Of a DNA stretch of 64,000 nucleotides, positions 9,800 to 20,935 are shown one piece after another. How positions within the stretch are numbered: the first letter of the stretch is position 1; every line of letters starts with the position of its first letter. Where the stretch lies: NCBI RefSeq assembly GCF_002218025.2, contig NZ_AP018680.1, positions 558,001 to 622,000 on the forward strand, given 5' to 3'. The notes below the pieces were generated by a model. That model worked only from the letters and a program-made list of their open reading frames with translations, ran no database searches and was not told where the DNA came from. The DNA comes from Vibrio casei (GTDB taxonomy: Bacteria; Pseudomonadota; Gammaproteobacteria; Enterobacterales; Vibrionaceae). The position numbers and the translations under genes were made by a program.

Positions 9800-10601
9800 T
9801 CAACGTCAGGCATCAAAATTGAAATTTGAATGGATCGCGAAACTTGGCTCTAGAACGATTGGAGTGTGTGAAGCGTGGGGGCGAGCCTCATTTATGCTTT
9901 TTGGCGCATTAGTTGGTAAGCCACAGTTCAAGAAGAATTTCCCACTATTAGTAAAGCAACTTTATACCGTTGGAGTGCAGTCTTTAGCGATAATTATCGT
10001 TTCAGGGTTGTTTATAGGCATGGTACTTAGCCTGCAAGGCTATATTATCTTAGTTGATTACGGCGCGGAGGGCAGTTTAGGTCAAATGGTGGCGCTGTCT
10101 TTACTAAGAGAGCTAGGTCCTGTGGTTACTGCATTATTGTTTGCAGGTCGCGCCGGTTCGGCTTTAACCGCAGAAATTGGTTTAATGAAGGCAACCGAGC
10201 AATTATCCAGTCTAGAGATGATGGCCATTGACCCTTTGCGCCGAGTCATTTCACCTCGATTTTGGGCTGGTGTTATTTCAATGCCATTACTTGCTATGAT
10301 TTTTATGGCAGTGGGGATTTGGGGAGGCCAAATTGTTGGCGTTGAATGGAAAGGGATTGATGCTGGAAGTTATTGGTCGGCGATGCAATCTTCTGTGAGC
10401 TTAGGGTATGACATCGGTAATAGTGTCATCAAAAGTTTGGTTTTTGCCATAACTATTATTTGGATTGCTTTATTTAATGGTTATGACTGTGTTCCGACTT
10501 CTGAAGGCATCAGTCAGGCGACGACAAGAACCGTCGTGCATTCTTCGCTAGCGGTTTTGGGAATTGACTTCATTCTTACTGCTTTAATGTTTGGTCATTA
10601 A
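9792..10601 (+). CDS. mlaE: Phospholipid transport permease MlaE
   Basis: Membrane permease of the MlaE family, 269 residues, with an amphipathic N-terminal region and about five helices. The conserved cytoplasmic coupling segment LREGLGP-type is seen here as [20 protein letters not shown], with [11 protein letters not shown] after it. It forms the dimeric membrane core of MlaFEDB. The start is GTG at 9792-9794, inside the end of mlaF, so translation is probably coupled. Confidence 0.95.
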   Translation: MNDQRQASKLKFEWIAKLGSRTIGVCEAWGRASFMLFGALVGKPQFKKNFPLLVKQLYTVGVQSLAIIIVSGLFIGMVLSLQGYIILVDYGAEGSLGQMVALSLLRELGPVVTALLFAGRAGSALTAEIGLMKATEQLSSLEMMAIDPLRRVISPRFWAGVISMPLLAMIFMAVGIWGGQIVGVEWKGIDAGSYWSAMQSSVSLGYDIGNSVIKSLVFAITIIWIALFNGYDCVPTSEGISQATTRTVVHSSLAVLGIDFILTALMFGH

Positions 10602-10652
10602 GTTAATGATTGAAACCCAACATTAAATGAAAACTATTTTGGAAACGGAATC

Positions 10653-11144
10653 ATGCAAACAAATCGTCGTTTAGAATTTATGGTAGGCAGCTTTGTATTA
10701 GCAGGAGTGATTGCCATTTTGATCATGATGTTTAAAGTTGCCAATGTTACCAGTATAGGGCCAAGTGATAATTACACACTGAAGGCCCGCTTTGACAATA
10801 TTGGTAACCTTAAAGTACGTTCACCGGTTAAAGTTGGTGGTGTCGTAGTCGGGCAGGTAACGAATATTCATCTCGATACACAAGACTATGTGCCTGTTGT
10901 TAGCATGGCTATTGGTCGTCAATTTGGTGAATACCCAGAAACGTCTAGCGCGCAAATATTAACGTCAGGTTTAATTGGCGAGCAATATATTAGCTTGGTT
11001 CCTGGTTTTGTTATGGATGAAGTGGCAATGCTTGACAATGGTGACTATATCGAAGACACCAAATCTGCATTAGTATTAGAAGATCTGATCGGCCAGTTTT
11101 TATATAGCAGTAAAGATTCAGGTGCATCTTCATCTAAGGAGTAG
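10653..11144 (+). CDS. mlaD: Phospholipid-binding MCE protein MlaD
   Basis: Protein of 163 residues with one N-terminal membrane helix (about 8-26) and a single MCE domain (about 40-117, DNIGNLKVRSPVKVGGVVVG). MlaD forms a hexameric ring in the periplasm around the MlaE dimer, with a central hydrophobic pore for lipid. A 51-base gap separates it from mlaE, the largest in this operon; mlaC follows after three bases. Confidence 0.95.
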   Translation: MQTNRRLEFMVGSFVLAGVIAILIMMFKVANVTSIGPSDNYTLKARFDNIGNLKVRSPVKVGGVVVGQVTNIHLDTQDYVPVVSMAIGRQFGEYPETSSAQILTSGLIGEQYISLVPGFVMDEVAMLDNGDYIEDTKSALVLEDLIGQFLYSSKDSGASSSKE

Positions 11145-11147
11145 AAA

Positions 11148-11792
11148 ATGTCATTATTTAAAAAGTTAATCACCATTATTGTCTTTGTTGGTGCCGCTTT
11201 TACCGCGCAAGCCAATGAAATTGATAGTCGCAATCCATATCAAATGATGCACGCGGTGGCAGATAAAACGTTTGATCGTTTGAAATCTGAGCAGACAAAA
11301 ATAAAAAGCGATCCAAACTATTTAAAAACCGTCGTTGATGAGGAAATGATGCCTTATGTTAATTATCAATATGCGGCATTAAAGTTATTGGGCCCTAATT
11401 TACGTGGTGCGGATAAAAAAGAAGTCTCGGCTTTTATTGATGAGTTTCGTGGTTACTTAATTACCTCTTATGCTCAGGTATTAACTCAATACTCGGATCA
11501 AAAAATTCAGTTTTCACCAGAAAAATCGATTCCCGATGATCGGCGAGTGGTTTCGATCCCTGTTGAAATTGTTGATAAAAGCAGACCAAATGTGAAGTTA
11601 GATTTCACATTATTGAAAAATAGCAAAACGGGTGAGTGGAAAGCGTATGATATGGTCGCTGAAGGGATTAGTTTGTTATCAAGTAAGCAATCAGAATGGA
11701 ATACTAAAATTCGTCAAGATGGCATTCCTTCAGTAACCAAAGAGCTAAAAGAGCTTGCGCGTAAAGATATTGTATTTGAAGGGAAAAAATAA
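11148..11792 (+). CDS. mlaC: Periplasmic phospholipid carrier MlaC
   Basis: Protein of 214 residues with a signal peptide (about 22 residues, ending FTAQA before NEIDSRNP) and the MlaC/Ttg2D fold. Conserved features are NPYQMMHAVADKTF near the N-terminus and NVKLDFTLLKNSKTGEWKAYD toward the end. It shuttles phospholipid between MlaD in the inner membrane and MlaA-porin in the outer membrane; mlaA is not in this window. Its stop overlaps the mlaB start by one base. Confidence 0.95.
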   Translation: MSLFKKLITIIVFVGAAFTAQANEIDSRNPYQMMHAVADKTFDRLKSEQTKIKSDPNYLKTVVDEEMMPYVNYQYAALKLLGPNLRGADKKEVSAFIDEFRGYLITSYAQVLTQYSDQKIQFSPEKSIPDDRRVVSIPVEIVDKSRPNVKLDFTLLKNSKTGEWKAYDMVAEGISLLSSKQSEWNTKIRQDGIPSVTKELKELARKDIVFEGKK

Positions 11793-12109
11793 TGGTCGGA
11801 GTGACGTGGCGAGATGATTCTGAAAATCTTGCCTCTATCATTGGGCAATTAACTCGTGATACTGTACCCACCCTTTGGGGGCAATTACAGCATTGGAACC
11901 CTAAGACAGATCAATTTGAAGTAAGCTTACAGCAAGTTGAGCGTGTTGATTCTGCGGGTATGGTGATGCTCATTCATCTATTACAGCATGCAAAAAATAG
12001 AAATTGCCATATAATGCTGACCTTTATACCAGATCAGCTAAAAACATTATTCAAACTCAGCAATATTGATGAGGTTTTTCTCGATCATATTCAATCAACT
12101 GAGATATAG
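11792..12109 (+). CDS. mlaB: STAS-domain protein MlaB
   Basis: Small cytoplasmic STAS-domain protein of 105 residues. The conserved anti-sigma-antagonist loop reads [12 protein letters not shown] with S54 at the position that is a threonine or serine in relatives. MlaB binds MlaF and is needed for assembly and activity of the ATPase. It overlaps mlaC by one base and is followed eight bases later by ibaG. Confidence 0.93.
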   Translation: MVGVTWRDDSENLASIIGQLTRDTVPTLWGQLQHWNPKTDQFEVSLQQVERVDSAGMVMLIHLLQHAKNRNCHIMLTFIPDQLKTLFKLSNIDEVFLDHIQSTEI

Positions 12110-12117
12110 AGGGTTAC

Positions 12118-13672
<1,555 letters not shown>

Positions 13673-13685
13673 CAACAGGGTTAAT

Positions 13686-13706
13686 TTACCTATAAATTTT
13701 AGGTAA
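13686..13706 (+). repeat. Short inverted repeat after murA
   Basis: TTACCTA (13686-13692) and TAGGTAA (13700-13706) form a seven-base stem with a seven-base loop just after the murA stop. A second possible hairpin (AGCC...GGCT, about 13730-13750, followed by TTTTTT) may be the actual terminator. Both are weak. Confidence 0.4.
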
Positions 13707-13803
13707 GGTTGATGCTGATATTAAAGCTGGAGCCTTGTGGTTTCGGCTTTTTTATTGTGTACTGCGATTTGTGTTTTAACGCTGTACGTGATTGGAGAAT
13801 GGA

Positions 13804-14529
13804 ATGATTGCTTTATTACGCATTATTGCGGTAGCGATATTTGCTGTATTCATGTTTGTTTTTGGGTGTGGGTATTGCTTATTTAGCCCAAGAAATCCTC
13901 GTCATGTTTTTACTTTCGGTCGTATGTTCGGTCGTATGTCTAAAGTGTTTGGTATCAAACTTATCGTTCGAGTACCAGATGAGGCTTATCATCGTAGTCA
14001 GCATATTTATTTAGGGAATCACCAAAATAACTGGGATTTATTTACGATTTCTTCCGCTCTTACTCCTAATGTAGTAACGGTTGGCAAAAAAAGCTTAGTA
14101 TGGATTCCTTTGTTTGGTCAGTTGTACTGGTTGACTGGCAATATTTTGATTGATCGTGCTAATCGAAGCAAAGCGATGGATACTATCAGCCAAGTTGCTG
14201 AACAAATTAAGAAAAATAAAGTTTCTGTATGGATGTTTCCTGAAGGAACACGATCTCGTGGACGTGGTTTATTGCCTTTTAAAACCGGAGCTTTTCATGC
14301 CGCGATTGCTGCCCAAGTGCCGATAGTACCGATAGTTTGTAGCAGTACCGATAAGATTAAACTCAATCGTTGGGACAATGGTCATGTGATTGTTGAAATG
14401 CTTCCTCCGATCTGTGTTGAAGGTTATAGTAAAGAGGATGTGCGGCACTTACTGAAAGAATGTCGTAATCAAATGAAAGCAAAGCTAGAAAAAATTGATT
14501 TAGAAGTTATTGAATTAAATAAAAAATAA
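13804..14529 (+). CDS. plsC: 1-acyl-sn-glycerol-3-phosphate acyltransferase PlsC
   Basis: Membrane-bound acyltransferase of 241 residues, close to E. coli PlsC throughout (YCLFSPRNPRHVFTFGRMFG). Catalytic motif I is NHQNNWD (72-78), and the phosphate-binding motif is FPEGTRSRG. It acylates lysophosphatidic acid to phosphatidic acid at the inner membrane. A TTG at 13792 is in frame, but GGAG at 13794-13797 is spaced for the ATG at 13804, which also matches the family start. The gene stands alone and ends in a strong terminator. Confidence 0.95.
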   Translation: MIALLRIIAVAIFAVFMFVFGCGYCLFSPRNPRHVFTFGRMFGRMSKVFGIKLIVRVPDEAYHRSQHIYLGNHQNNWDLFTISSALTPNVVTVGKKSLVWIPLFGQLYWLTGNILIDRANRSKAMDTISQVAEQIKKNKVSVWMFPEGTRSRGRGLLPFKTGAFHAAIAAQVPIVPIVCSSTDKIKLNRWDNGHVIVEMLPPICVEGYSKEDVRHLLKECRNQMKAKLEKIDLEVIELNKK

Positions 14530-14541
14530 TAAACGATGACT

Positions 14542-14580
14542 AAAAAGCCAATGTAATATTCGGCATTACATTGGCTTTTT
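14542..14580. terminator. Strong bidirectional terminator between plsC and corA
   Basis: A 16-base perfect stem (14542-14557 with 14565-14580) and a seven-base loop. There are A5 on the left and T5 or more on the right, so it can serve plsC on the plus strand and corA on the minus strand. Confidence 0.9.
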
Positions 14581-14609
14581 TATGTTTGTTTTATAAGGAG
14601 ATACTTGTA

Positions 14610-15563
14610 TTAAAGCCAGCCCTTTCGTCTGAAGTAAAAATAAGGAGCAAAGCCTGACGTGATCATCAATAGTATGGCAAATGGATAACCGAAATCCCAA
14701 TTGAGTTCAGGCATTATTTCAAAGTTCATACCGTAAACACTTGCGATCACCGTTGGAGGTAAAAAAACGACCGAGGCGATGGAAAATATTTTGATGATTT
14801 TATTTTGTTCAATATTGATAAAACCTTGAGTTGAATCCATTAAAAAATTAATTTTTTCAAACAAAAATGTAGTATGGGACATTAAGGTTTCAATATCTCG
14901 TACTATTTCTCGTAATGTCTCTAGTTGCTCAGGGGTTGATTTTAAATGCCTTAGCAAAAAAGAAATCACGCGTTGAGTATCCATTAAACATAAGCGTATT
15001 TTACCGTTACTGTCTTCTAATCGGGCTAACCGGCTAATGCAATCTTCCCAATCTGCGTCTTCATCTTCTAATACGGTATAGCTGATTTTTTCTAGTTGAT
15101 GATGAATATCTTCCACGGTGTCGGCGTGGTTTTCGACTTTTTGTTCTAATATAGTAATAAATAACGATTGGACATCATTACTACTTACTTGACCTCGTCT
15201 GGCTCGAAGACGTAATAATCGAAAGTCTGCAATACTGCCTTCTCGAATGGTAATAAGCCTGTTTTTCTGCAAAATAGAGGCGACATTGACAGTGGTATGT
15301 CGACCTTCAGTGGGAGATAAGAACAATGAGTGGACATGTAATCCGGCTTGATCGACAAAATAACGTGCAGAAGCTTCAATTTCTTCTACATCGTCAGATC
15401 CGGGTAATTCGATATTTAATAGGCTAGAAAGTAATCCTCTTTCATCTTCGCTTATCTCATGAGCATCAATCCAATCCGCTTGTTCAATCAATTCCGATTT
15501 TTTAGACGAATCGTCGTAGCTCATTTCTTTAATTAAGCCATTATTTATTTTAAAGAACCGCAT
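14610..15563 (-). CDS. corA: Magnesium/cobalt transporter CorA
   Basis: CorA-type 2-TM channel of 317 residues (E. coli 316). The N-terminal cytoplasmic alpha/beta domain includes DVEEIEASARYFVDQAGLH, followed by long helices. The selectivity motif GMN is at 278-280 (YGMNFEIMPELNW) between the two C-terminal helices, and the end is basic, RRKGWL. The GMN-FE-MPEL loop distinguishes CorA from ZntB. It takes up Mg2+, and also Co2+ and Ni2+. It is a single gene on the minus strand, convergent with plsC. Confidence 0.95.
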   Translation of the reverse strand: MRFFKINNGLIKEMSYDDSSKKSELIEQADWIDAHEISEDERGLLSSLLNIELPGSDDVEEIEASARYFVDQAGLHVHSLFLSPTEGRHTTVNVASILQKNRLITIREGSIADFRLLRLRARRGQVSSNDVQSLFITILEQKVENHADTVEDIHHQLEKISYTVLEDEDADWEDCISRLARLEDSNGKIRLCLMDTQRVISFLLRHLKSTPEQLETLREIVRDIETLMSHTTFLFEKINFLMDSTQGFINIEQNKIIKIFSIASVVFLPPTVIASVYGMNFEIMPELNWDFGYPFAILLMITSGFAPYFYFRRKGWL

Positions 15564-15829
15564 ATATGAATACCTCTTTGGTAAGTTTGATGAATATTCA
15601 TTGAATACGCTGCAACAAGCAATAGCCTTTATCTTTTATTTTATACTCCTCGTATTTGAAGATGAAGTTTTGTTGACCGCTTTTATTCACCTCAGTCACA
15701 AGGCTACTTATGATAATGGCTTCATTCACTTGTCACCTGACTGCAACTTCAATTACTTTGGGGACAGAGCGTATTAGAATGCATCTGAATGCAATGATTG
15801 GAATATTTACTTACATATTGAAATGTTTA

Positions 15830-15885
15830 TTGACAAAATGCTTGCCTAAGCAGTAACATTTGAACACTTTACCTGCCTAGGCAGG
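15830..15885 (+). promoter_or_regulatory. marR-emrAB promoter with two palindromic operators
   Basis: The -35 TTGACA (15830-15835) and -10 TAACAT (15854-15859) are 18 bases apart. A near-palindrome TTGCCTAAGCAG (15842-15853) lies in the spacer. A perfect 14-base palindrome CCTGCCTAGGCAGG (15872-15885) lies just after the expected start of transcription. The shared core GCCTAnGCA suggests one repressor, most simply the MarR protein encoded 45 bases downstream. The rest of the 367-base gap back to corA shows nothing clear. Confidence 0.75.
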
Positions 15886-15930
15886 AAGTTTGAATGGGAT
15901 TATTTAATGAAAAAGCTCGGAGATCAATGA

Positions 15931-16371
15931 ATGGCGATTATTTCAAATACTAATTCTTCGGGAATCCCTTTAGGAAAACTCATTGGTTTGGTAAACCAAC
16001 ATAAAGAACGTTTACTTCATCAATATTTAATGCCTTTAGATATGACAGCGGCACAATTTAAAGTGCTGGCTGTCATTGCTTTTGACGGTGTGAACTCTCC
16101 AGCTGAGATCAGTAAAGCTCTCTCCATTGATTGCGGCTCTATGACGAGAATGGTTGAAAGGTTAGTTAAAAAATCACTTATCGAAAAATATCCGAATCCA
16201 GACGATAAACGCGGTGTGGTATTGAGCCTAACCACTACGGGCCAATCGTTATTAGAACAATGCGTGGATGTAATTGAAGACCAAGTCTCTCCGTTACTCG
16301 TTGGCGATCTGTCCCAAAAAGAAGTGGATCAGTTGAGCCAGTTATTAAAGCGTTTATTGCCATTGCAGTAA
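15931..16371 (+). CDS. MarR-family transcriptional repressor
   Basis: Winged-helix regulator of 146 residues. The recognition part is SPAEISKALSIDCGSMTRMVERLVKKSLIEK, followed by the wing NPDDKRGVVLSLT, a classic MarR DxRxxxxxLT motif. It is read with emrA and emrB, and its promoter carries two matching palindromes. By analogy with MprA/EmrR it probably represses its own operon until a drug-like ligand is bound; the ligand is unknown. Confidence 0.9.
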   Translation: MAIISNTNSSGIPLGKLIGLVNQHKERLLHQYLMPLDMTAAQFKVLAVIAFDGVNSPAEISKALSIDCGSMTRMVERLVKKSLIEKYPNPDDKRGVVLSLTTTGQSLLEQCVDVIEDQVSPLLVGDLSQKEVDQLSQLLKRLLPLQ

Positions 16372-16420
16372 CTTGAGCGATAACGATTAAATTCTATATT
16401 GATGATCAAATGGTTGAATC

Positions 16421-17605
16421 ATGGAAAATAAACAGAAAAACATTGAAGATAGCAGCACACCAAAGAATAAGCGTAAAGCCTCTTTTTTCATTTTATTTAT
16501 TCTTTTGTTAGTGATTGCTGGTGGGTACATTGCTTATTACGAATTATATTCAAAATATTATGAAGAAACGGATGATGCCTATGTTAATGGAGACTTAGTT
16601 GTATTGTCTCCGCAAATTGTTGGTACCGTCAGCCAAGTTGTTCCTGATGAAGGGGATTATGTTGAAAAGGGGCAAGTTCTGGTGATGTTAGACTCGAACG
16701 ATACCCAAATAGCTCTGCAACTATCAGAAGCTAAATTAGCCAGTAAGATTCGTGAAGTGCGCAGTATGTACGCAGAAGCGGATAACTTTAAAGCGAAAGT
16801 GGAAACGAGCAAGGTGGAGTATCGCCAAGCATTAAATGATTACAATCGTCGTAAAAATTTAGTCAAATCAGGTGCTATTTCTAAAGAAGACCTCATTCAT
16901 TATCGTGATAATTTTGAAGCCGCTAAAAGTCAATTGCAATCGGCAGAGCAGTCACTTCAAATGACGGTTGCTTTGGTCGATAACACCGTTATAAACACTC
17001 ACCCTGGAGTTAAATCCGCGGTTGCCAATTTACGCCAAGCTTATTTAGCGAATTTACGGACAAAAATTGTTTCTCCTGTGAGTGGTTATGTTGCAAAACG
17101 AGCGGTTCAATTAGGCACTCAAGTACAACCAGGCAGTCAATTAATGGCTATTGTGCCACTTCATCAAGTATGGGTAGATGCCAATTTTAAGGAAAGCCAG
17201 CTAAAAGATATGCGTATTGGGCAGTCAGTGATATTAACCTCTGACCTATATGGTGATGATGTTGAATACAAAGGCATTGTTGAAAGCCTAGGTATTGGTA
17301 CGGGGAGTGCCTTTTCATTATTACCGGCTCAAAATGCCAGTGGTAATTGGATAAAAATTGTCCAGCGTTTACCGGTTAAAATTCGTTTAGAGGATCAAAA
17401 TCAAGACAAGTATCCATTACGTATCGGGTTGTCTATGTTAGCGAATGTGAACATTAAAGACACGAGTGGAAAAGTATTGGCCAAAGAATCGAAAACGGAA
17501 GCTCGTTACAGTACCGATGTGTACCAAAGTAATTTAGCTGAGGCTGATAAGTTAGTGGCTAAAATTGTACATGAGAATGTAGGCATCACTGCGACTGTTC
17601 AGTAA
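16421..17605 (+). CDS. emrA: Multidrug efflux membrane-fusion protein, EmrA type
   Basis: HlyD-family periplasmic adaptor of 394 residues. It has a short cytoplasmic N-terminus, one helix (about 24-43), a split biotinyl-lipoyl domain (DDAYVNGDLVVLSPQIVGTV and VSPVSGYVAKRAVQLG), a coiled-coil hairpin between about 100 and 190, and a C-terminal beta-barrel (VWVDANFKESQL). It links EmrB to an outer-membrane TolC-type channel that is not encoded here. It lies 49 bases after the MarR gene and ten bases before emrB. Confidence 0.93.
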   Translation: MENKQKNIEDSSTPKNKRKASFFILFILLLVIAGGYIAYYELYSKYYEETDDAYVNGDLVVLSPQIVGTVSQVVPDEGDYVEKGQVLVMLDSNDTQIALQLSEAKLASKIREVRSMYAEADNFKAKVETSKVEYRQALNDYNRRKNLVKSGAISKEDLIHYRDNFEAAKSQLQSAEQSLQMTVALVDNTVINTHPGVKSAVANLRQAYLANLRTKIVSPVSGYVAKRAVQLGTQVQPGSQLMAIVPLHQVWVDANFKESQLKDMRIGQSVILTSDLYGDDVEYKGIVESLGIGTGSAFSLLPAQNASGNWIKIVQRLPVKIRLEDQNQDKYPLRIGLSMLANVNIKDTSGKVLAKESKTEARYSTDVYQSNLAEADKLVAKIVHENVGITATVQ

Positions 17606-17615
17606 CGAGGCATCC

Positions 17616-19148
17616 ATGAACGATCAAACTTATACCCCACCGAGTATGGTGTTAGCGACGATCGCATTGGCATTGGCAACATTTATGCAAGTGCTTGATA
17701 GTACGATTGCTAACGTTGCCTTACCAACGATCGCGGGTAATTTAGGCGTAAGCTCGGAACAAAGTACTTGGGTTATTACCTCTTTTGCTGTCTGTAATGC
17801 GATAGCGTTGCCTTTGACTGGGTGGTTTTCTCGTCGTATAGGTCAGCTTAGATTATTTATACTGTCGGTTGCATTATTTACTTTTGCATCTTTCTTGTGT
17901 GGTATTGCCACTAGCATGCCAGAGTTGATTGTATTTCGAGCTTTTCAAGGGTTCTTTGCTGGGCCAATGTTTCCAATGTGCCAGACGTTATTATTGGCGA
18001 TTTTCCCAAGCGTGAAACGAGGGGCGGCATTAGCCTTAATTTCGATGGTGACGGTCGTTGCACCGATTGTTGGGCCCATTACGGGGGGATGGATTACGGA
18101 TAACTATTCGTGGCCTTGGATCTTTTTTATTAATGTTCCTATCGGCATTTTTTGTTGTACTGTGGTATGGCAACAATTAAAAGGCCGAGTGGATGTCACG
18201 GCGAAAATGCCAATTGATTACATTGGTATAGCATTGCTAGTGTTAGGCGTTGGTTTGCTGCAAGTCGTTCTTGATTTAGGTAACGATGCGGATTGGTTTG
18301 AGTCAACTAACATTGTCGTTATGGCATCTATTTCAGTTATTGCATTAATTTCTTTTGTTATTTGGGAATTAACAGAGAAGCACCCAATTGTTAATTTGTA
18401 CTTATTCAGAGACAGAAATTATACCTTTGGCACTATTGCTTTAGTGTTAAGTTATGCCGCTTTCTTTGCTATTAATATTATTTTACCTCAATGGCTACAA
18501 ATCTATATGGGATACACCTCTATTTGGGCAGGACTAGCCTCTGCGCCTATGGGGATATTGCCTTTATTATTCACACCATTTATCGGTAAGTATGCACATA
18601 AAACGGATTTGAGAATTTTAGCGAGTATTTCTTTTGTTGTGATTGGCACATCTTGTTTCTTACGAGCAAACTTTAATACTTTTGTAGACTTTGCTTCTAT
18701 TGCGCAAGTGCAGTTATTCATGGGGATTGGTATTGCTTTTATGTTCATGCCATTGACCACCATTTTTATGTCTAATTTACATGGACACGATATTGCAGAA
18801 GGCTCTGGCTTAACGACATTTTTACGGGTTCTTGGTGGGAGTTTCGCATCATCACTGACCACTTGGATATGGAGCCGCCGTGCTGATTTCCATCATGCGA
18901 CACTCACTGAACATGTGAGTAATTATGAACCCGCCGCTGTTGATTATTTGCATAAAATGGGAGGACAAACCCAAGTTAATTTTGCTTCGATTGATCATAT
19001 GATCACCACTCAATCTTATATGATGTCGACCATCGACTATTTCTACATGCTTGGATGGTTATTCTTCATTTTAATAGGGTTTATTTGGTTTACTAAAGGA
19101 CCTTTTATCAAATCAGGTGGTGGTGCAGTAGCGGCTGGTGGTCATTAA
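17616..19148 (+). CDS. emrB: Multidrug efflux MFS transporter, EmrB/QacA (DHA2) type
   Basis: Major-facilitator transporter of 510 residues and about 14 helices. It carries the DHA2 signatures LDSTIANVALPTI in helix 1 and GPITGGWITDNYSWPWIFFINVPIG in helix 5. With EmrA it exports hydrophobic compounds by proton antiport across both membranes. The substrates cannot be read from the sequence. It is the last gene of the operon and is followed by a terminator at 19184-19215. Confidence 0.94.
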   Translation: MNDQTYTPPSMVLATIALALATFMQVLDSTIANVALPTIAGNLGVSSEQSTWVITSFAVCNAIALPLTGWFSRRIGQLRLFILSVALFTFASFLCGIATSMPELIVFRAFQGFFAGPMFPMCQTLLLAIFPSVKRGAALALISMVTVVAPIVGPITGGWITDNYSWPWIFFINVPIGIFCCTVVWQQLKGRVDVTAKMPIDYIGIALLVLGVGLLQVVLDLGNDADWFESTNIVVMASISVIALISFVIWELTEKHPIVNLYLFRDRNYTFGTIALVLSYAAFFAINIILPQWLQIYMGYTSIWAGLASAPMGILPLLFTPFIGKYAHKTDLRILASISFVVIGTSCFLRANFNTFVDFASIAQVQLFMGIGIAFMFMPLTTIFMSNLHGHDIAEGSGLTTFLRVLGGSFASSLTTWIWSRRADFHHATLTEHVSNYEPAAVDYLHKMGGQTQVNFASIDHMITTQSYMMSTIDYFYMLGWLFFILIGFIWFTKGPFIKSGGGAVAAGGH

Positions 19149-19183
19149 CGTCGAGTATCAGTCTATAAAATGAACTTTAAAAG

Positions 19184-19215
19184 AAAAGCAGTAAATAGAA
19201 GTTTACGGCTTTTTT
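19184..19215. terminator. Terminator after emrB
   Basis: AAAAGC-A-GTAAA pairs with TTTAC-G-GCTTTT (19184-19195 with 19202-19213), with a six-base loop, one mismatch and a T-run. The left A-run makes it usable also for the diguanylate cyclase gene that ends here on the minus strand. Confidence 0.75.
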
Positions 19216-20935
19216 ATACAAGGATTATTCTGTGCTTGGGGGATACAGATGTCACTTTTCCTTTTAAAGACTCATTGAGTAAGGTGTCCATTTTTAAAGA
19301 ATCAGCCAGTTCAAATAATACGTTCTTATGTGTTGGTGATTCAGGTAGTGAGCTTGGAACCCAATAGCGTAAATGTTTTAAGTGTTTTGCTTGTTGATAA
19401 GTATGAGTTGTGATTTCTTCAATGGCTAAAATGATATTGTTATTATGTAGAAATTCCAGCTCATAATGCGCTAAATCCGGTAGTTTGGGCAGAGATATAG
19501 CGGCTTTTTGGGTATTGAAAAGATCGCTAACATCCGTTTTTAACAGCCTTTCTAGTTGGTATAAATGGGTAAGTTTAACCAAAATTGGCTTAGTATTTTG
19601 TTTGCTTACTTGCCTTAGAATGTAGGGAAGAATGGATAAATATAATCGGTGGTCGGTGAGCCATTCATGAGAACACACTTCTTGATTATGTTTCCAAAGT
19701 AATTCAAATTGTAATGCGATGAGTTCGTCTTTATTTTTTTGATAAAGTGGGATGAGATTAATATTGAAAGGCAGCACTTCACCTTCGCTTAGCCATTGTT
19801 GAATAAGTGACTTTTTGTGTTTATTAGTTTGAGTCTGGATGATGGTGTCTTGATATAAAACACAATCGCTATCTTGAGCTTTTTTCGCTTCATTTAAAGC
19901 ATGGATACCATTATTTATTAATCTTTCCGTTGTGATCTCTTGATTGCTCTGACGGCAAGCTGCGCCGAAACGAACCATTACTGGAAATGTGTATTCTTTA
20001 GATGAATATTCAAAATTTAACCTTTGCTGTAAGGCTTTCATCCAAGTTATGACATCTTCTTTTTGCGGTGAATTTTTTTTAAAGTCGGCGACTAAAACAA
20101 ACTCATCACCACCAAAGCGAAAAACTTCACAGTTTTGGCTTTTTTTTATTTTATTAGCAAACATTTTTAAAACTTGGTCACCCACTTCATAGCCAATTTC
20201 ATCATTTATCAATTTAAAGCGTTTAAGATCCATAAAAACAATAGCGAAAAATTCATTTTGATTTAAACGGTATTTTAAATAGTCAAATAGCCCTCGACGA
20301 TTGCCTATCTGTGTTAAAGGATCCACCTTTGATAACGCAGAGAAACGCTGCATAAATCGTAATAAGTTAGCGGAAAGTAAAATGCAGATAATAAACATAA
20401 TAAGCTGCCATAATTCAATGTAATCATTGGCTTTATGTATAGCTTGAGTGACTTTACCATTTAGGACATCGCTCAGTTTAAAACGTAATTCTTTTGAGTG
20501 TTGTAATGCGGAGTTTATTTTTTTTTGAAACGCTGCGGTATGAAGTTGCGCTGGATGCTGAAAGTCGCTATCCATGGATTTTATATCTGAAAATAATTCT
20601 TGTACTTTTTCCACCACGAGAGGGTGATTGTCTCGTAATATTTTAGTTTCACTGGTTGTTAAGAAAACATCAATTCGACTCCAGAGCACCTCATATGCTT
20701 CATAAAATTCATCATAAGAGACGGCATTTAACTGATAGAGTTTTTGATTATAAAGAAAGCGTTCAGATTGGTATGGAAGTCGGTTTGCATACCAACTGGT
20801 TGAGCGATAGAAATGAATGATATTGGTTTCATTTCTTTTTTGAAGGTAGATGCTACCAAAAAAGCTGATTGTAAAGACGGTTAATAACGTAATAACAACA
20901 ACCGTGAGTCGCAAGCTTTTAGAGAAGTGGAGCAT
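19214..20935 (-). CDS. Membrane GGDEF diguanylate cyclase with EAL-like C-terminal remnant
   Basis: Protein of 573 residues. It has helices at about 9-29 and 176-194 flanking a periplasmic sensor region, then a GGDEF domain (about 200-365) with an intact GGDEF at 275-279 and DPLTQIGNRRG upstream. The RxxD inhibitory site is absent (SQNC at that position). The C-terminal 200 residues follow the length and beta/alpha pattern of an EAL domain, but the first motif reads FELLW and the metal-binding residues are not recognisable, so phosphodiesterase activity is unlikely. It probably makes cyclic di-GMP in response to a periplasmic signal. It overlaps the upstream molybdopterin-binding-like gene by one base, so the two are probably co-expressed. 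Confidence 0.85.
   Translation of the reverse strand: MLHFSKSLRLTVVVITLLTVFTISFFGSIYLQKRNETNIIHFYRSTSWYANRLPYQSERFLYNQKLYQLNAVSYDEFYEAYEVLWSRIDVFLTTSETKILRDNHPLVVEKVQELFSDIKSMDSDFQHPAQLHTAAFQKKINSALQHSKELRFKLSDVLNGKVTQAIHKANDYIELWQLIMFIICILLSANLLRFMQRFSALSKVDPLTQIGNRRGLFDYLKYRLNQNEFFAIVFMDLKRFKLINDEIGYEVGDQVLKMFANKIKKSQNCEVFRFGGDEFVLVADFKKNSPQKEDVITWMKALQQRLNFEYSSKEYTFPVMVRFGAACRQSNQEITTERLINNGIHALNEAKKAQDSDCVLYQDTIIQTQTNKHKKSLIQQWLSEGEVLPFNINLIPLYQKNKDELIALQFELLWKHNQEVCSHEWLTDHRLYLSILPYILRQVSKQNTKPILVKLTHLYQLERLLKTDVSDLFNTQKAAISLPKLPDLAHYELEFLHNNNIILAIEEITTHTYQQAKHLKHLRYWVPSSLPESPTHKNVLFELADSLKMDTLLNESLKGKVTSVSPKHRIILV

Noticed and set aside
13720..13760. Strong terminator after murA
   Set aside because: Only a four-base stem with T6 is seen; kept as a weak possibility within the repeat entry.
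14610..15563. Assignment as zinc transporter ZntB
   Set aside because: The GMN-FE-MPEL loop, length and overall match fit CorA better.
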